This document shows, one piece after another, positions 45,741 to 56,225 of a stretch of 64,000 bases of DNA. Source of the stretch: Corythucha ciliata (Eukaryota > Arthropoda > Insecta > Hemiptera > Tingidae); contig CM075937.1 in the NCBI GenBank assembly GCA_038030265.1, forward strand, positions 35,816,198-35,880,197, given 5' to 3'. Within the stretch, counting starts at the first letter, position 1. Every line of letters begins with the position of its first letter. Both the position numbers and the translations under genes were made by a program. The notes beneath the pieces were generated by a model, which worked only from the letters and a program-made list of their open reading frames with translations, made no database searches and was not told the DNA's origin.

Positions 45741-46619
45741 CCCCCCCCCCTTCACCAGTGGCGGACCTACACAAATCAGGGCCCGGGGCAGAAACCTCCA
45801 TAAGGCCCCATAGTCATCAAAAGGACATAATTTTAACGTATCGCGTCAAATAATAGCTTACACTCGAGGTACTTGCCTCTCCCCACCATCACAAGACTTC
45901 GATTTGCCATTGTTGAAAAAAGACCGCGTGATCGCAACGGTGATATCGATTAGTTTTAGAAATTTAGTTTTGTCTTCTTGTCGAATTTAGTTTATTTTTG
46001 TATTTTAAGAGTTATTTTTAATTTAATAATATTTTTTTTGTGGTTCATAATACAACAACGTAATTTATAAGGAACAATCTTCAAGAAAGTTAAGAAAGGT
46101 TTTCACGTGCTAAGTCGAGCTAGGGAGGTGAACCGATATAACCAAATAAGAAAAATTTACGGCTCCATGCTGTTTACTAGTAAGAGCGGCTTTTTTTACC
46201 ATAAAGTTCTATAAAGTCTATAAAGTGTCCTAAAGTGTCGATTTTAATTAGAGCAAGACGTCTGTTTCGCAAAACTATTCGTGCCCACGTCCGGTGGCAT
46301 TTTGCCGGAGTTCGTACCGAGGTTCTGGCTAAAATTGAGATTGAGCGACCGACCGTCGACTGAAGGTGCCGCATCGTGGTTTCTCGAGGTAAGCCTCCCC
46401 TGAAGCTCGCACCTGTTTTGCATATAATTTGCAGTAAACCACAAATAACGACCATAAATCCTATAAATAGGAGCTTGAGGATTGTTCCAGTGACGACCTA
46501 CCGTCCATTCAATTAAAACGAGAGCGGCAGTGCTGAATTTCAGTTCCTTATTATTGATACAACTAATAAATTGAGTTTCATTATTTAAAGTCTTTTTTTT
46601 TTTTAATTGTCATAAAAAC
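45741..46619. other. Unassigned spacer with possible transposon end
   Basis: CAGTGGCGGACCTACACAAA at 45756 resembles sequences found at the ends of some DNA transposons, but no opposite end was found. The minus-strand frames at 46177-46455 have no recognisable domain. No gene is called. Confidence 0.35.
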
Positions 46620-47460
46620 TATTAAAGTAAACAGCCATTTTCTCCAATTTATCTGAGAATGACAGTTTTTTCTCAATTTTAGACGTAAATTGTCGCCTTC
46701 TCTCGATTATAGCCGCCAATTAGAGCTTTTGCTCGATTTTAATCGTCAGTTAGCACTTATACTCTCAATTTCAGCTACGAATTAGCGCTTTTCCTCTATA
46801 TATCTTAGCTGCGATTTAGCTTACTTCACTCAATTTCATTCCCAAATTATCATTTTTCCCAATTTCATCTGCGGAGTATCGTTTTTTTTTTTTCAATTTT
46901 AGTTTACTTTATTGTTCTCAATTTTATCCGGGAATCAAGGTTTTTTAATTTCAGCCCATAATTAGCAATTTTCACTCTTGGCCGTGGAAACAGCGCTCAT
47001 TTTGAATTTTAGCTGTGGTTTAGCCGTTTCTATCCACAAATTTGTTGATTTAATCCATAAATTGGAGTTTTCACGATTCTATCCCTCCATATTTGCTCTT
47101 CACCCCGATGAGCCTCTCAATCTTCTCAATTTGAGCCGCGAATTAGCGTTTCTACTCACTTCCTTAATTTTACCTCAGAATTTGACCGAATTGGCCGTGA
47201 ATTTGCGGATTTGCTCATCGCGATTGACCCGGTTTGCTCTATTTTTGCCGCGAATCATGCATGTCATTTTCTCTATGAAATTATTTCTCAATTTTAAACG
47301 AGATAACTCGATTTTGGCTGATTTCTTAGAGTTCCGTAAACCAATTTCTAAAAATCTTATTTTTCTACTTTGTTTGAGGCTCCCCCGTTCACCCGTTTTG
47401 AGGCTCCGCGGGATAGCGATTATGCTCAACGGAAAGATCTAATTTTGCTGAATTTTAAAT
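46620..47460 (-). repeat. Family A tandem array, reverse orientation
   Basis: Plus-strand units of CTCAATTTTAGCCGCGAATT followed by AGCGTTTTT recur about every 30 bp, strongly diverged. A plus-strand frame stays open for 154 codons (46978-47442) with LNLSRELAFLL-like decapeptides. I regard it as a by-product. Confidence 0.8.
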
Positions 47461-48989
47461 GCGTTGCTTTCAAGACTTTCAAAGTTCCATCATCATCAGC
47501 ATCACCATTGCCGTCAGAATTGAAATTAAATATTGAGTACGTATTTTTGAAAGCAAATAATTAATTATGGTCACGAATCAATTCTTGGAGATATTATTAA
47601 AGCAGGATTATGCGTTGGTGTGCGGGGGGGGGGCGAAAGATTAATTATTTTCCGGTGAATAATGAGTGGTGATGAAGGGATGGAACGGTGAGAAGAGGCC
47701 TTCCTTTTCTTTTTAGGCTTAAATTTTATGTCCTCTCATCCGTTCAAAGTTTGCTGAAAAGATGAACTGAAAGGAGAGGAAGCCAGAGTATGATTAATGA
47801 AAAACTGGAGGAGTCGAATTGGGTGGAAGGAGGAGAAATATAAGAGAATGAGAGAGAAAGGAAAAAAATGTGGTATACTTTTCATTCTGCTTTTTCAGTC
47901 GATAAGGGTCAACAACAGGTGTGAGGGTTGAAGAAAAACCGCCCTTGATATTATCTTTCTCGCCATACCAAGTGGGAAAAGAAAAAAAAAGAAGCGACAG
48001 GGGTTGGGGTTATCGTTTAAACTGAGGTCACGTCTAGTGGAAAAAGGAAACGACTTAATAAGGAAAACCTAAAAGAAGAAGAGAAAAAAGGATTTTCAAT
48101 AAGCTATGTGAAAAATAGTGCCAATCTTCCAACACCCCTTAAAGAGGCCTGTCTCATTTTTGATTGAATACTCTTTTAGAACAGCTGAATATAAATACGG
48201 CTTTAATATTTTTGTTGCTGACACGTAAATGAATTGCTCGGAGGCACGCGAAAATTACAGTAAATGTAGCCTCATTTTTATTAATTTATCCCCCACCTCT
48301 AACTGATTTACGTTTAGGTTCGTTTCAGTTATGCCAGATGGTGACGGATTAATTTTAATTTGAGGAAGGAAAGATTTCCAACTTTTTGAGAGTATGCACA
48401 CGTGCACACGGTATAGCGTACCGTTGTACGGGCGAGTTACAGGTCAGACGGGGTCTCTTTTAAAGATGGAAAAATGGGGACTTTTGAGGTTTTATGTTCA
48501 TGGATGTATGAAGGTGAAGAAGAGACTTGATATCCGGCTGGACAGTGATTTGGCTCCTTTCGACGATTTTCATTCCCTCCGGACCTGGGGAATGGATAAT
48601 GGAACGTTGCACTGACTGATTCGGAGCCATATGATTTCGAATCAATTTGTATACCTTCAGGAATGAATCAGTGCTGTGTGGTAAACTCAGATGCAACCAA
48701 AACTAAAAGGAGACACAAGGTCCTTATATGGCTAAAATGAAGAAAATCCCGTCATTTGGAAAAATACACCAACTCCTCTAGCAGTGACAAAAATCACTAA
48801 AGTTGCCATTCGGTAAGCTTATATACCGCCAATTCGTGGCAGCTGGATGCAACTTCACGGCTCAAACAGAGAAAATTCGCAAATCCTCGGCTTCTGTAAG
48901 TCCCTAGGTGGCTAATATTACGAATGCATGTTAAAGAGCCCGTTTCCAGGGCAAATACGTGCTGAATAGAAGTTCGAAAAATTGCTAAT
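47461..48989. other. Non-coding stretch without arrays
   Basis: No gene recognised. It holds the second copy of a dispersed repeat (48445-48625). G-run at 47627-47635. Confidence 0.45.
48445..48625 (+). repeat. Dispersed repeat, copy 2 (partner at 10875-11040)
   Basis: ATGTTCATGGATG, CTGGACAGTGATTTGGCTCC, CGACGATTTTC, and GGAACGTTGCACTGA match the order and spacing of the copy upstream of the CD36-family gene. An open frame (48394-48615) crosses it but has no known domain. Confidence 0.55.
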
Positions 48990-49860
48990 GGCAAAAGTCT
49001 GGAGCAAAAGTGAAAAACTATAGTATATAATATATTGAATATAATTCAGCTAAAATTGAGAAAAAGCACTCGTACGGTCATACAGTGGCTAAAATTCTGA
49101 AAAATAGCTCATTCGTGGTTAAGATAAGTGAAAAACGCTAATTCACGGCTAGACGTGTGGAAAACGTGCTCAATCACGGCTCAAGTTGGGAAAACGCTAG
49201 TTCTCAAGCTGAAATAAAGAAAAACACGATTTATACCTAACAGCTAACATCGAGAAAAAAGGATCTAAAAGTGAGAAAAAACCGTAATTCGTCTGCAAAA
49301 TGGAGTAAAAGCGCCAATTCACGGCTGAAAGAGAGAAAAATGGTACATTCGCGGCTAGTATTGAGATATAGCACGCTAATTGGCAGCTAAAGCTACAACA
49401 TAAGGATAACATTGAGAAAAAGCATACTTATAAGTGTAAACTTGTTGTAAATGAAGATATAAAGGACACTTCAAGTCTAGATGAGAGAGAAAGGAGCTCA
49501 CTCGCGGCTAATGTTGGGGAAAACGCCATAGTTCTCAGGCTAAAATGAAGAAAAACAGAATTGATTCGCGGCTAAAAATGCTAAAATTGAGAATAAGTGC
49601 TTAAAGTGAGAAAACCGGCTAATTCACGGCAACGACGAAAAAAAAAAGCGCTGATTTCCGGCTGAAATCTTAAAAAAGCGCTCTTTCTGTGCTGAAATAG
49701 GGAACTACCCCAAATCGCGCGATTTCTGGAGCCAACTTCGTGGATAATTGAAAAAAGCTCTCATTTGCGGAAAAAATTGATTCGGCTAATTTTCTGTAGA
49801 AATTAAGAAAAACGCTAATTTGCGTCTAAAATTTCGGAAACTGAAATTGAAAAAAAAAAA
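48990..49860 (+). repeat. Family A tandem array, forward orientation
   Basis: Units such as AATTCACGGCTGAAAGAGAG, AATTCACGGCTAGACGTGTG and GATTCGCGGCTAAAAATG recur at about 30 bp. They run directly into the tRNA-like repeat units at 49890. Confidence 0.8.
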
Positions 49861-49942
49861 CAAATGCTCCACAGTGGCTAAACCTAAAAAAATGGATATG
49901 GGTGGGGTTCGGCTTAGCTTATCCCTCGGAGTACGACTCCCA

Positions 49943-50001
49943 AAGGCGCAATTGGCAGCGTGCTGGACTGGTAATCCAAAGGTTGCGGGTTCAAATCGTG
50001 C
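49943..50001 (+). pseudogene. Truncated tRNA-Thr-like sequence
   Basis: The D and anticodon arms (GCGCAATTGGCAGCG, CTGGACTGGTAATCCA) are present, but the 5' acceptor strand is missing and the sequence leaves the tRNA pattern within the T arm, so no complete cloverleaf is possible. Confidence 0.75.
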
Positions 50002-50224
50002 TGGGCTATGCCCCTCCATCGCCGTCCGAGTAACATCAGTTCAATTAATTTATTAATTAAAAATACCGGCGACGGAATTACTCATCATATCCGTCTAATA
50101 CCATCTAGATAAGATAAAATTCGGCGTGGTTTACCGATCAGGAGAAACGCGTAGAGTTTCGAGAAACAATGGACCTGGGTGGGGTTCGGCTTAGCTTATC
50201 CCTCGGAGTTCGACTCCCAAAGGC

Positions 50225-50296
50225 GTCTACGTGGCGCAATTGGCAGCGTGCTGGACTGGTTATCCAGAGGTTGCGGGTTCAAATCCCGCCGGGGAG
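50225..50296 (+). tRNA. tRNA-Thr-like (anticodon GGT), second full copy
   Basis: The 72 nt have the same cloverleaf as 33349-33420, with anticodon loop CTGGTTA (GGT) and T arm GCGGG-TTCAAAT-CCCGC, a full five-pair stem. The acceptor is GTCTACG/CGGGGAG with mismatches at the end pair and at T-A-C. A T6 run follows. It is more likely a tRNA-derived repeat than an active gene. Confidence 0.55.
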
Positions 50297-50419
50297 CCAT
50301 TTTTTCTCGAAACTCGAATCGTGTTGGGCTATGTCCTTTCATCGTCGTCCGGATAACATCAGTTCAATTAATTTATTAATTAAAATACCGGAGACAGAAT
50401 TACTCATCATATCCATCTA

Positions 50420-50720
50420 AAAATTGTACTTTTACGCATTGAGACAAGACGCTAACTCGTGGCTAAATCAAACAACAGTAGCCCTATTAAAAAAAAAAAA
50501 AAAAAAAAGAAAAAAATCGCTAATCCGCGGGTATAGACGTAAGAAAAACGTGCTCATTCACGTCTGAGGTTTGGAAAAATGCTAGTTCTCGGGCTAAAAT
50601 TGAGTAAAACCCTAATTAATCACTGGTTAAATTGAGAAAAAGCGCTAATTTACGACTGAAAGTGAGAAAAATCGCTCATTCCCGGCAAAAAATGAGAAGC
50701 GCTGACTCCTGCTTAAAATG

Positions 50721-50781
<61 letters not shown>

Positions 50782-51060
50782 GCCAATTCGCGGCTATACT
50801 ATAATTGAAAAAAAAAAAAAAAAAAAAACGCACATTATCGGTTAAAATGGAGAAAAATTGTACATTCACTCATTGTGATAAAACGCTAATCCGTGCCAAT
50901 TCCCTGATTTACGGATAGTATTTAGAAGAAGCGCTAATCCACGGCTATAAAAGTGAGAGAAACGTGCTCATTCACGACTAGATTGGAGAAAAGGCGTCAA
51001 ATTGAAGGCATAAATTAAGGAAAATCTCTGATTCGCGTTTAAAATTGTGATCAAGTAAAG
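50420..51060 (+). repeat. Family A tandem array, forward, with a 60-A homopolymer
   Basis: Family A units continue after the tRNA-like units. An uninterrupted A-run of 60 lies at 50721-50780, plus shorter A-runs at 50490-50508 and 50809-50828. The 60-A run may be a retroposed poly(A) tail or an expanded A-rich part of the repeat unit. Confidence 0.8.
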
Positions 51061-53460
51061 TTTAATTATATTCCTTTTGTTTATTCAGGACATGAGGGGC
51101 CTCGTGGAGATTTTTCCGTGCACACCGTAATATATTATTTATGTTAGTTATAAAACGATGCCGCAGAGCCCGGGCAGAGCCTTCACAAGAAAAGCAGCAG
51201 TTTTCACGATAATAACAAAATTAAATAAATAAAATAACGAATCGATTACTAAAGTCATCGATATGCATTGAGGCATTGATGCGTTGATACTGTGCGCTCA
51301 AATGCGATGAACTCGGACGCAAAATCCGTATCTCTTCAAAAAACTAGCGACGGTTTTTTTTTAAAATTAAGACGGTAAGTTGAGCCTTAAGCTGCCGTAC
51401 GTTAACGCCTCGAGGACGGTGCGCTCATTATTTCAAGATTTACACCCGTGGTAAAACGCGTTGTTCCTTAGGGATGAAAAGTAATTTCCCCTGCTATAGC
51501 TTTGTTCTTTTTAAGAAACGAAGAGAACTAGAATCATTAAAATAAAAATATATATTCTCACTCCCAAGAAAAACGTCTTCATTAAGCGGCGCCCTCTTCT
51601 CCAAAGTCGACAGTCGGATTAGAGGCAGTATAATGAGATGCGTCTCTTTTTTCCCAATTCATTCTTTTTTTTTCTGTTTGTCGCCTCTGTGTTCCAGAGT
51701 GGGTGTCAGTAAATGTAGTTTTAAAAGCTCAACCAGACCATTTTCTCTGTCCTTCATGTCTTATTGCTTTCTTTAAATATATATGTATGTATATTCAATC
51801 CAATCGGCTCATGTTTTAAAACGTTAAATGCTAATTTCTTGTTTGAAATGACATCCACCTCGCTTTCAGCCCCTCACCACCAGCACTACCGTAAGAGCCT
51901 CACCCTCCCCGATTTAACTGTCTCTCCCCGAACATAACAAGCATTTTAAGTTTCTCTTTTAAAGCCCCCCCTCCCTTCGTGAAATTTAATTATTTTTGCC
52001 GACTCTTGAAGGAGTCTGAGAGTTGTGAGGAGTTGTATGGGTGGAAAGGGGACGAGGTGACAGTGAGGAGGATACTTTTTTTTTCGATTAAGCGGGAATG
52101 TCTTGTATGCTGATTTTATGCTAAACAGGCTCGGAAGATCGCCCCGACCCGCCTGTCCTTTTCACCGTCGCTTCTCTTGGATTATTTCGTACAATGGGAC
52201 GAGAAATGAAGGAAACGTTGTTATTAAAACGAGGGGTTTAAAAAAGAAAAGAATAATACGGTGAGGGCAAGAAAAAGTTTTAGAAAATTTCGTATAAAAA
52301 TGCATGTTCTCTCCACAACAACTTTGTTTTCTTCTAAAACTTCATTACAGCGTGAATATTTTTTGTTAGTCTTAAACCGGCATAGTTAGGTTCTTAAAAG
52401 CTCTCTATTTAAATAATAGTTGGTCACGTCAAAGTAATGAGAAAGCAATCCCATTAATTTATTATCTTAGCCCCCTTGTTCGATTCCTTAATTTTCTATG
52501 TTTTCATCAATTTCCCCCCCATTTTTATTGCTTTCGACTTTTTCTTCATGACATTTAAGTAATTATTTAAGAGGTCGCGGGGTAATGAAAATGGGCTTCC
52601 AATAAAGGGAGGGAAGAAAAGTTGTGACCGGTGCTCTCCGAGGGTGATGTTTATTGTCAACTTGGTGGAGAATGTGGGATCTGTCTTTATTCCTCTTCCT
52701 CTTATTCTTTTCCAGCCTCGGCTTAACGACGCACTAAATACAAATAGTGGTCTTTGGTGTTTTTATCGCCACCCAGTAAATAAAGTTTCCGTGACGATGG
52801 GATGAGATGCAGGGTGGGGAGTTGTGTCGTCATTACTGAGGGGGGGGGGGAGAGGAGAAGAAGGTGCTTAGTTCTTTTTAAATTCGTTAAGGAAAACATT
52901 TACCGTGAAAAAGCACGTGCTGTTTCGGTAATTATAATTAGACTCGCTCAACGCCGGTGTAACGAATCGGTTTAAACTTTAAAACAAACACTTCTGGAGG
53001 ACCACCCGAAGATTTACTTCCTTTTTTTCCTTCAGAAAGAAGTTTAATGGTATTCCAACAACAATCATCGTGTGACAAAAGAAAAAATAGGGAGGGACGT
53101 GACTGACGGCGAGTGTTGACGACGGAAGAAGAAAAGGGACCATACTTGTTTCGGATATGGGTTCTGGGATAACATGATGGATCTTTTGTAGTTTTAGAAG
53201 AAAAAAACAACAAAAAACAAGAGTTAAATAATGATCCTTTTCACTCAACTGCGTCATTGAGGCTTTAAGGCACTGCTACTTTCGACGCGTAGGAGGCTAC
53301 TTGCTTTTTTACTTATCCTAATTGAACACTGAACCGACAATGACACTTTCTTTTGCAGGAATGAAGTGATATTGTTGCAAAAATATAAATAAATTAATGC
53401 TTCCGTGAGCTGCGAGCTGCCTTCGTGATAACTTACAAACATGTATAATCTGAAGATAGA
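51061..53460. other. Non-coding stretch without arrays
   Basis: No recognised gene, exon or RNA. Two overlapping minus-strand frames at 52938-53257 have no domain. C-runs (52517-52523) and G-runs (52841-52850) occur. Confidence 0.45.
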
Positions 53461-53890
53461 AACTATAATATTTCATTTCTACAGGAGGCTGAGGGAGAGC
53501 CGAGCCCTACACGATTCCAGGAAAAATGGACTCCCTGGCGGGGATCGAACCCACAGCCTCTGAATTACTATTCCAACGAGCTATTGCAGTTACGCCACGG
53601 GGACGTCCGTCGTCTAAGGTAGTCATTGGGAGGAATGAGCCAGTGGGGTTTCAGTTTTGTGCGGGGCACCCGATATGCGGTTGGAAAAAAATATTTGGCC
53701 CCTTTTTTCGCGTGTCTAGCAACGGTCTTGCAAACGATTTTCGTTCCATCATACCTCGGGGTAGGCCCGGGCCAAAAGCGGTAGCATCATGGTTGGAGCC
53801 CCTTATCGGAAAATCTGCCTCGATTTTCAGATTCCATGCGTCGAGAAACACAAAAAGGCACGCTATTCCGTCCAATTTTCAATTTTGACA
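53461..53890 (-). repeat. Reverse-oriented relative of the tRNA-Thr-like repeat unit
   Basis: On the minus strand a tRNA-like part (53604-53531) is followed by CATTTTTCCTGGAATCGTGT and AGGGCT. This corresponds to the tail after the tRNA-like part in the other copies (TTTTTTCTCGAAACTCGAAT, CGTGTAGGGCTATG). The upstream part (53605-53890) does not clearly match the other units. This copy is older and more diverged. Confidence 0.65.
53531..53604 (-). tRNA. tRNA-Thr-like (anticodon AGT), diverged copy, probably pseudogene
   Basis: Read on the minus strand, 74 nt align with the other tRNA-like copies: acceptor GTCCCCG/CAGGGAG, anticodon loop ATAGTAA (AGT, Thr) and T arm GTGGG-TTCGATC-CCCGC. The D stem has two mismatches and the acceptor two. 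The AGT anticodon is the normal animal tRNA-Thr form, which supports tRNA-Thr ancestry for the family. Confidence 0.5.
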
Positions 53891-54009
53891 ATTTTTGCCA
53901 AAATTTCCTACGGGCTTAAGTGATTTCCTGATTTCTAAGGCAATTTTTTAAAATCAAAATTGTCACTTGTACTTGGGCCGGGGCCGTAGTCCTTCAGACA
54001 GTGATCCAT

Positions 54010-55480
54010 TAACAAATGTAGTTGGCCACGGCCAAAACGAGCTTCGGCTGCGCTGCTCTTGGGGAAAATTTACGGCTATAATTCAGAACAAGGCTACCGC
54101 GGCTACAAAATGTCGAGAAACAGCGCTCATTCACGGCCAAAATTGAGAAAAATAACAATTCGTGGTGTCCGTAGCCAACTTTGCGAGTATAATTGAGAAA
54201 TAGAGGTAATTTGCTATTCAGGAAGCAACTCAACTACGAAAATTGAAAAAAAAGTGCTAAATCGCGGCTTTTGGGAGCAACTTAGCGGCTAAAATTGAGA
54301 AACAGAGCTAATCCTCAGTTTCCTGAGGTCCTTACTCGCCATAATGTGCTGATCACTGGGCAAGTCCGCGGTTAAAATTGAGAGAAATCAAAATTTTCGC
54401 GGTTAAAATCAAGAAACAGTGGAAATTGGCGGCTAAAAGGGATAAAAAGCGTAAATTCACGACTAAACATGAGAAAAAGCGTAAATTCGCGGCTTAAATA
54501 GACAAAAATAAATTCTAGTTTGGAATGGATAAAAAGCGTCAGTTCACGTTTTCTCAAAGCAACGTCCAAGCAAAAATGGTGAAAAAGCGCTAATTTTCTG
54601 TTTTTGTGGCAAGTCCACTGCTAAAACTGAGAAAAAGGGTAAATTCTCGTCCAAAATGGAGAATAAGCGTAGATTCTCACAGCTAAAATCGATGAAAACG
54701 GTAAATTCGTGGCTATTATAGAGGAAAAAATTACTTACTCGTGGTTCAAATTGAGGAAAAGTGTCAATTCACGGTTTCTTGACGCAACTTCCGGGTCAAA
54801 ATAGAGAAAATACGCGAATTCACGGTTCATGGATTCCTCTTTTACAGCAAAAATAGAAAATCGCCGCAAATTCACGGGTCTCGGATTCTCTTTAACGGCT
54901 GAAATGGGGGAAAATCGCTAATGGGTTGATCTTGGAGAAAGTCCACGGCTAAAATTAAAAAAAAAAACGTAAATTCGCGTCTAAAATACTAAAAAAAGCG
55001 TAAATTTGTAGCTATAACAGGGGGGAAAAATTATTAGAGTTTGAATTGAGAAAAACATCAACTCGTGGTTTCTCAATGCAATAACCAGGCCAAAAATGTG
55101 AAAAAGTGCTAATTCACGGTTTATGGGTTTCCATTGTTGCTAAAATTAAAAAAAAACGGTAATGTGCCGTTCTTGGGGGCAAGTCCACGACTAAAATTGA
55201 AAAAAGCGTAAATTCACGGATAAAATTATGAAATAGAGTAGATGTGCGGGGCTAAAATTGAGAAAAAGCGTCAATTCGATAATACACCCAAGCCGAAAAA
55301 ACGCTAGTTCTCGATAAATGGATTCGCTTTTACGGCTAAAATTGAGAAGAAGCGCTAAAGCCCGTAGCCATAAATTGAGAAGAAGAGTAAATTCACGGCC
55401 TTAAATTGGAAAAAGAACACTTTTTTGCCGCTGAAATTGAGAAACATCGCTAAAGTGATTTCTCATAATATACAATTTAG
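54010..55480 (+). repeat. Family A tandem array, longest forward block
   Basis: About 45 diverged units of 30 bp are visible. The stretch 54420-54520 shows three successive units of exactly 30 bp (AAATTCACGACTAAACATGA..., AAATTCGCGGCTTAAATAGA...). On the minus strand 54569-54372 this yields an in-frame ten-residue repeat (FLMFSREFTLF-like). Confidence 0.85.
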
Positions 55481-55518
55481 GCAGTCGATGAATCTAAAAA
55501 GTGGAGGCGTTGGTTTAG

Positions 55519-55729
55519 CTGGACTTCAGGAGAGCATTTGACCGAGTCAATCGTGGGAAGCTATAGTAATCAAACTAGCGAACATGGTGTTTTCCCGAAA
55601 TGTGTGCTTGTGCTTTCTGTCTTACTCAGTGGGACGAAGGCTGGCCATTATATCACCTTCTGACCGTTCATTACGATCTTTTTTGTCGTGGTGACTAGTG
55701 GTGTCTCTCAGGGATCGGGTTTAGGGCCA
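55519..55729 (+). pseudogene. Non-LTR retrotransposon (LINE) reverse transcriptase relic
   Basis: LDFRRAFDRVNRGKL at 55519-55563 matches the LINE RT motif with the first catalytic Asp (DFxxAFDxV). VVTSGVSQGSGLGP at 55688-55729 matches the SGVPQGSxLGP motif. Between them the reading frame shifts at least twice and contains stops; SYSVGRRLAI is consistent with the connecting part. The relic lies inside the family A array, which resumes immediately after GGGCCA at 55729. The clade cannot be told from so little. Confidence 0.8.
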
Positions 55730-56010
55730 TGGCTAAAATTGGGAAAAAGCGCTAGAGCCCGTGGCTAAAATTTAGAAGAAGAGTAAATTCGCGACAGTAA
55801 ATTTGTGAAAAAACACTTATTCGAGGTTGAAATTGAGAAAAAGGCCGAATTCACAGTTCATGGATTGCCTTTCCCGACCAACATTGAGAAAAAAACGCTA
55901 ATTTGCTGATCTCGGGGCAATTTGCTGTTCGCGGCTAAAATTGAAAAAAAAACGCTTGTTCACGAGTAACATTGAGAAAAAACACCAATTTGCAGATAAA
56001 TTGAGAAAAA
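55730..56010 (+). repeat. Family A array, continuation
   Basis: Forward family A units resume directly after the LINE relic (GGCTAAAATTGGGAAAAAGC and so on) and run to about 56010. Confidence 0.8.
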
Positions 56011-56225
56011 ACGCCTATTCCTATATCAACGCCAATAAGCCCTACACTGGGCCTATCACCTGTATTACTGGTAGATGACCTAATTCCTGGCACAGAAAAA
56101 TTTGAGAGGCCTCTTGAAAACGTGCCCAAAACGGTTAAAAACGCTGTAATAAAGATAAATTGATCCAGAATGAAGATAGCAGGGACTGGGGCTGCGCGAG
56201 CAATCACCCCCATCAAAGCCCATAC
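56011..56225. other. Spacer between oppositely oriented family A arrays
   Basis: About 215 bp of non-repeat sequence separate a forward array (54010-56010) from a reverse array (56226-56800). The minus-strand frame here (56216-55935) has no known domain. It may be another mobile-element fragment. Confidence 0.4.

Larger units (their letters stand above)
49890..50419 (+). repeat. Head-to-tail 322-bp units with tRNA-Thr-like sequences, copies 2-3 and a stub
   Basis: A first unit (49890-50064) lacks about 9 bp before and about 40 bp after its tRNA-like part. A complete second unit follows (50066-50387, 322 bp). The start of a third (50388-50419) ends abruptly at family A sequence. Sequence identity to the copy at 33187-33508 is high. 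Confidence 0.88.

Noticed and set aside
45756..45780. CAGTGGCGGACC as end of a DNA transposon
   Set aside because: No opposite inverted end or target duplication was found, so it is mentioned only as a possibility in the spacer entry.
46177..46455. Overlapping minus-strand frames as a small gene
   Set aside because: No domain, no splice borders, and surrounding sequence is unassigned spacer.
46978..47442. 154-codon plus-strand frame
   Set aside because: The 30-bp family A repeat keeps this frame open by chance; neighbouring blocks with the same unit are full of stops.
53526..53888. 120-codon plus-strand frame across the reverse tRNA-like repeat
   Set aside because: It reads through a tRNA-like sequence and repeat flank; no protein family.
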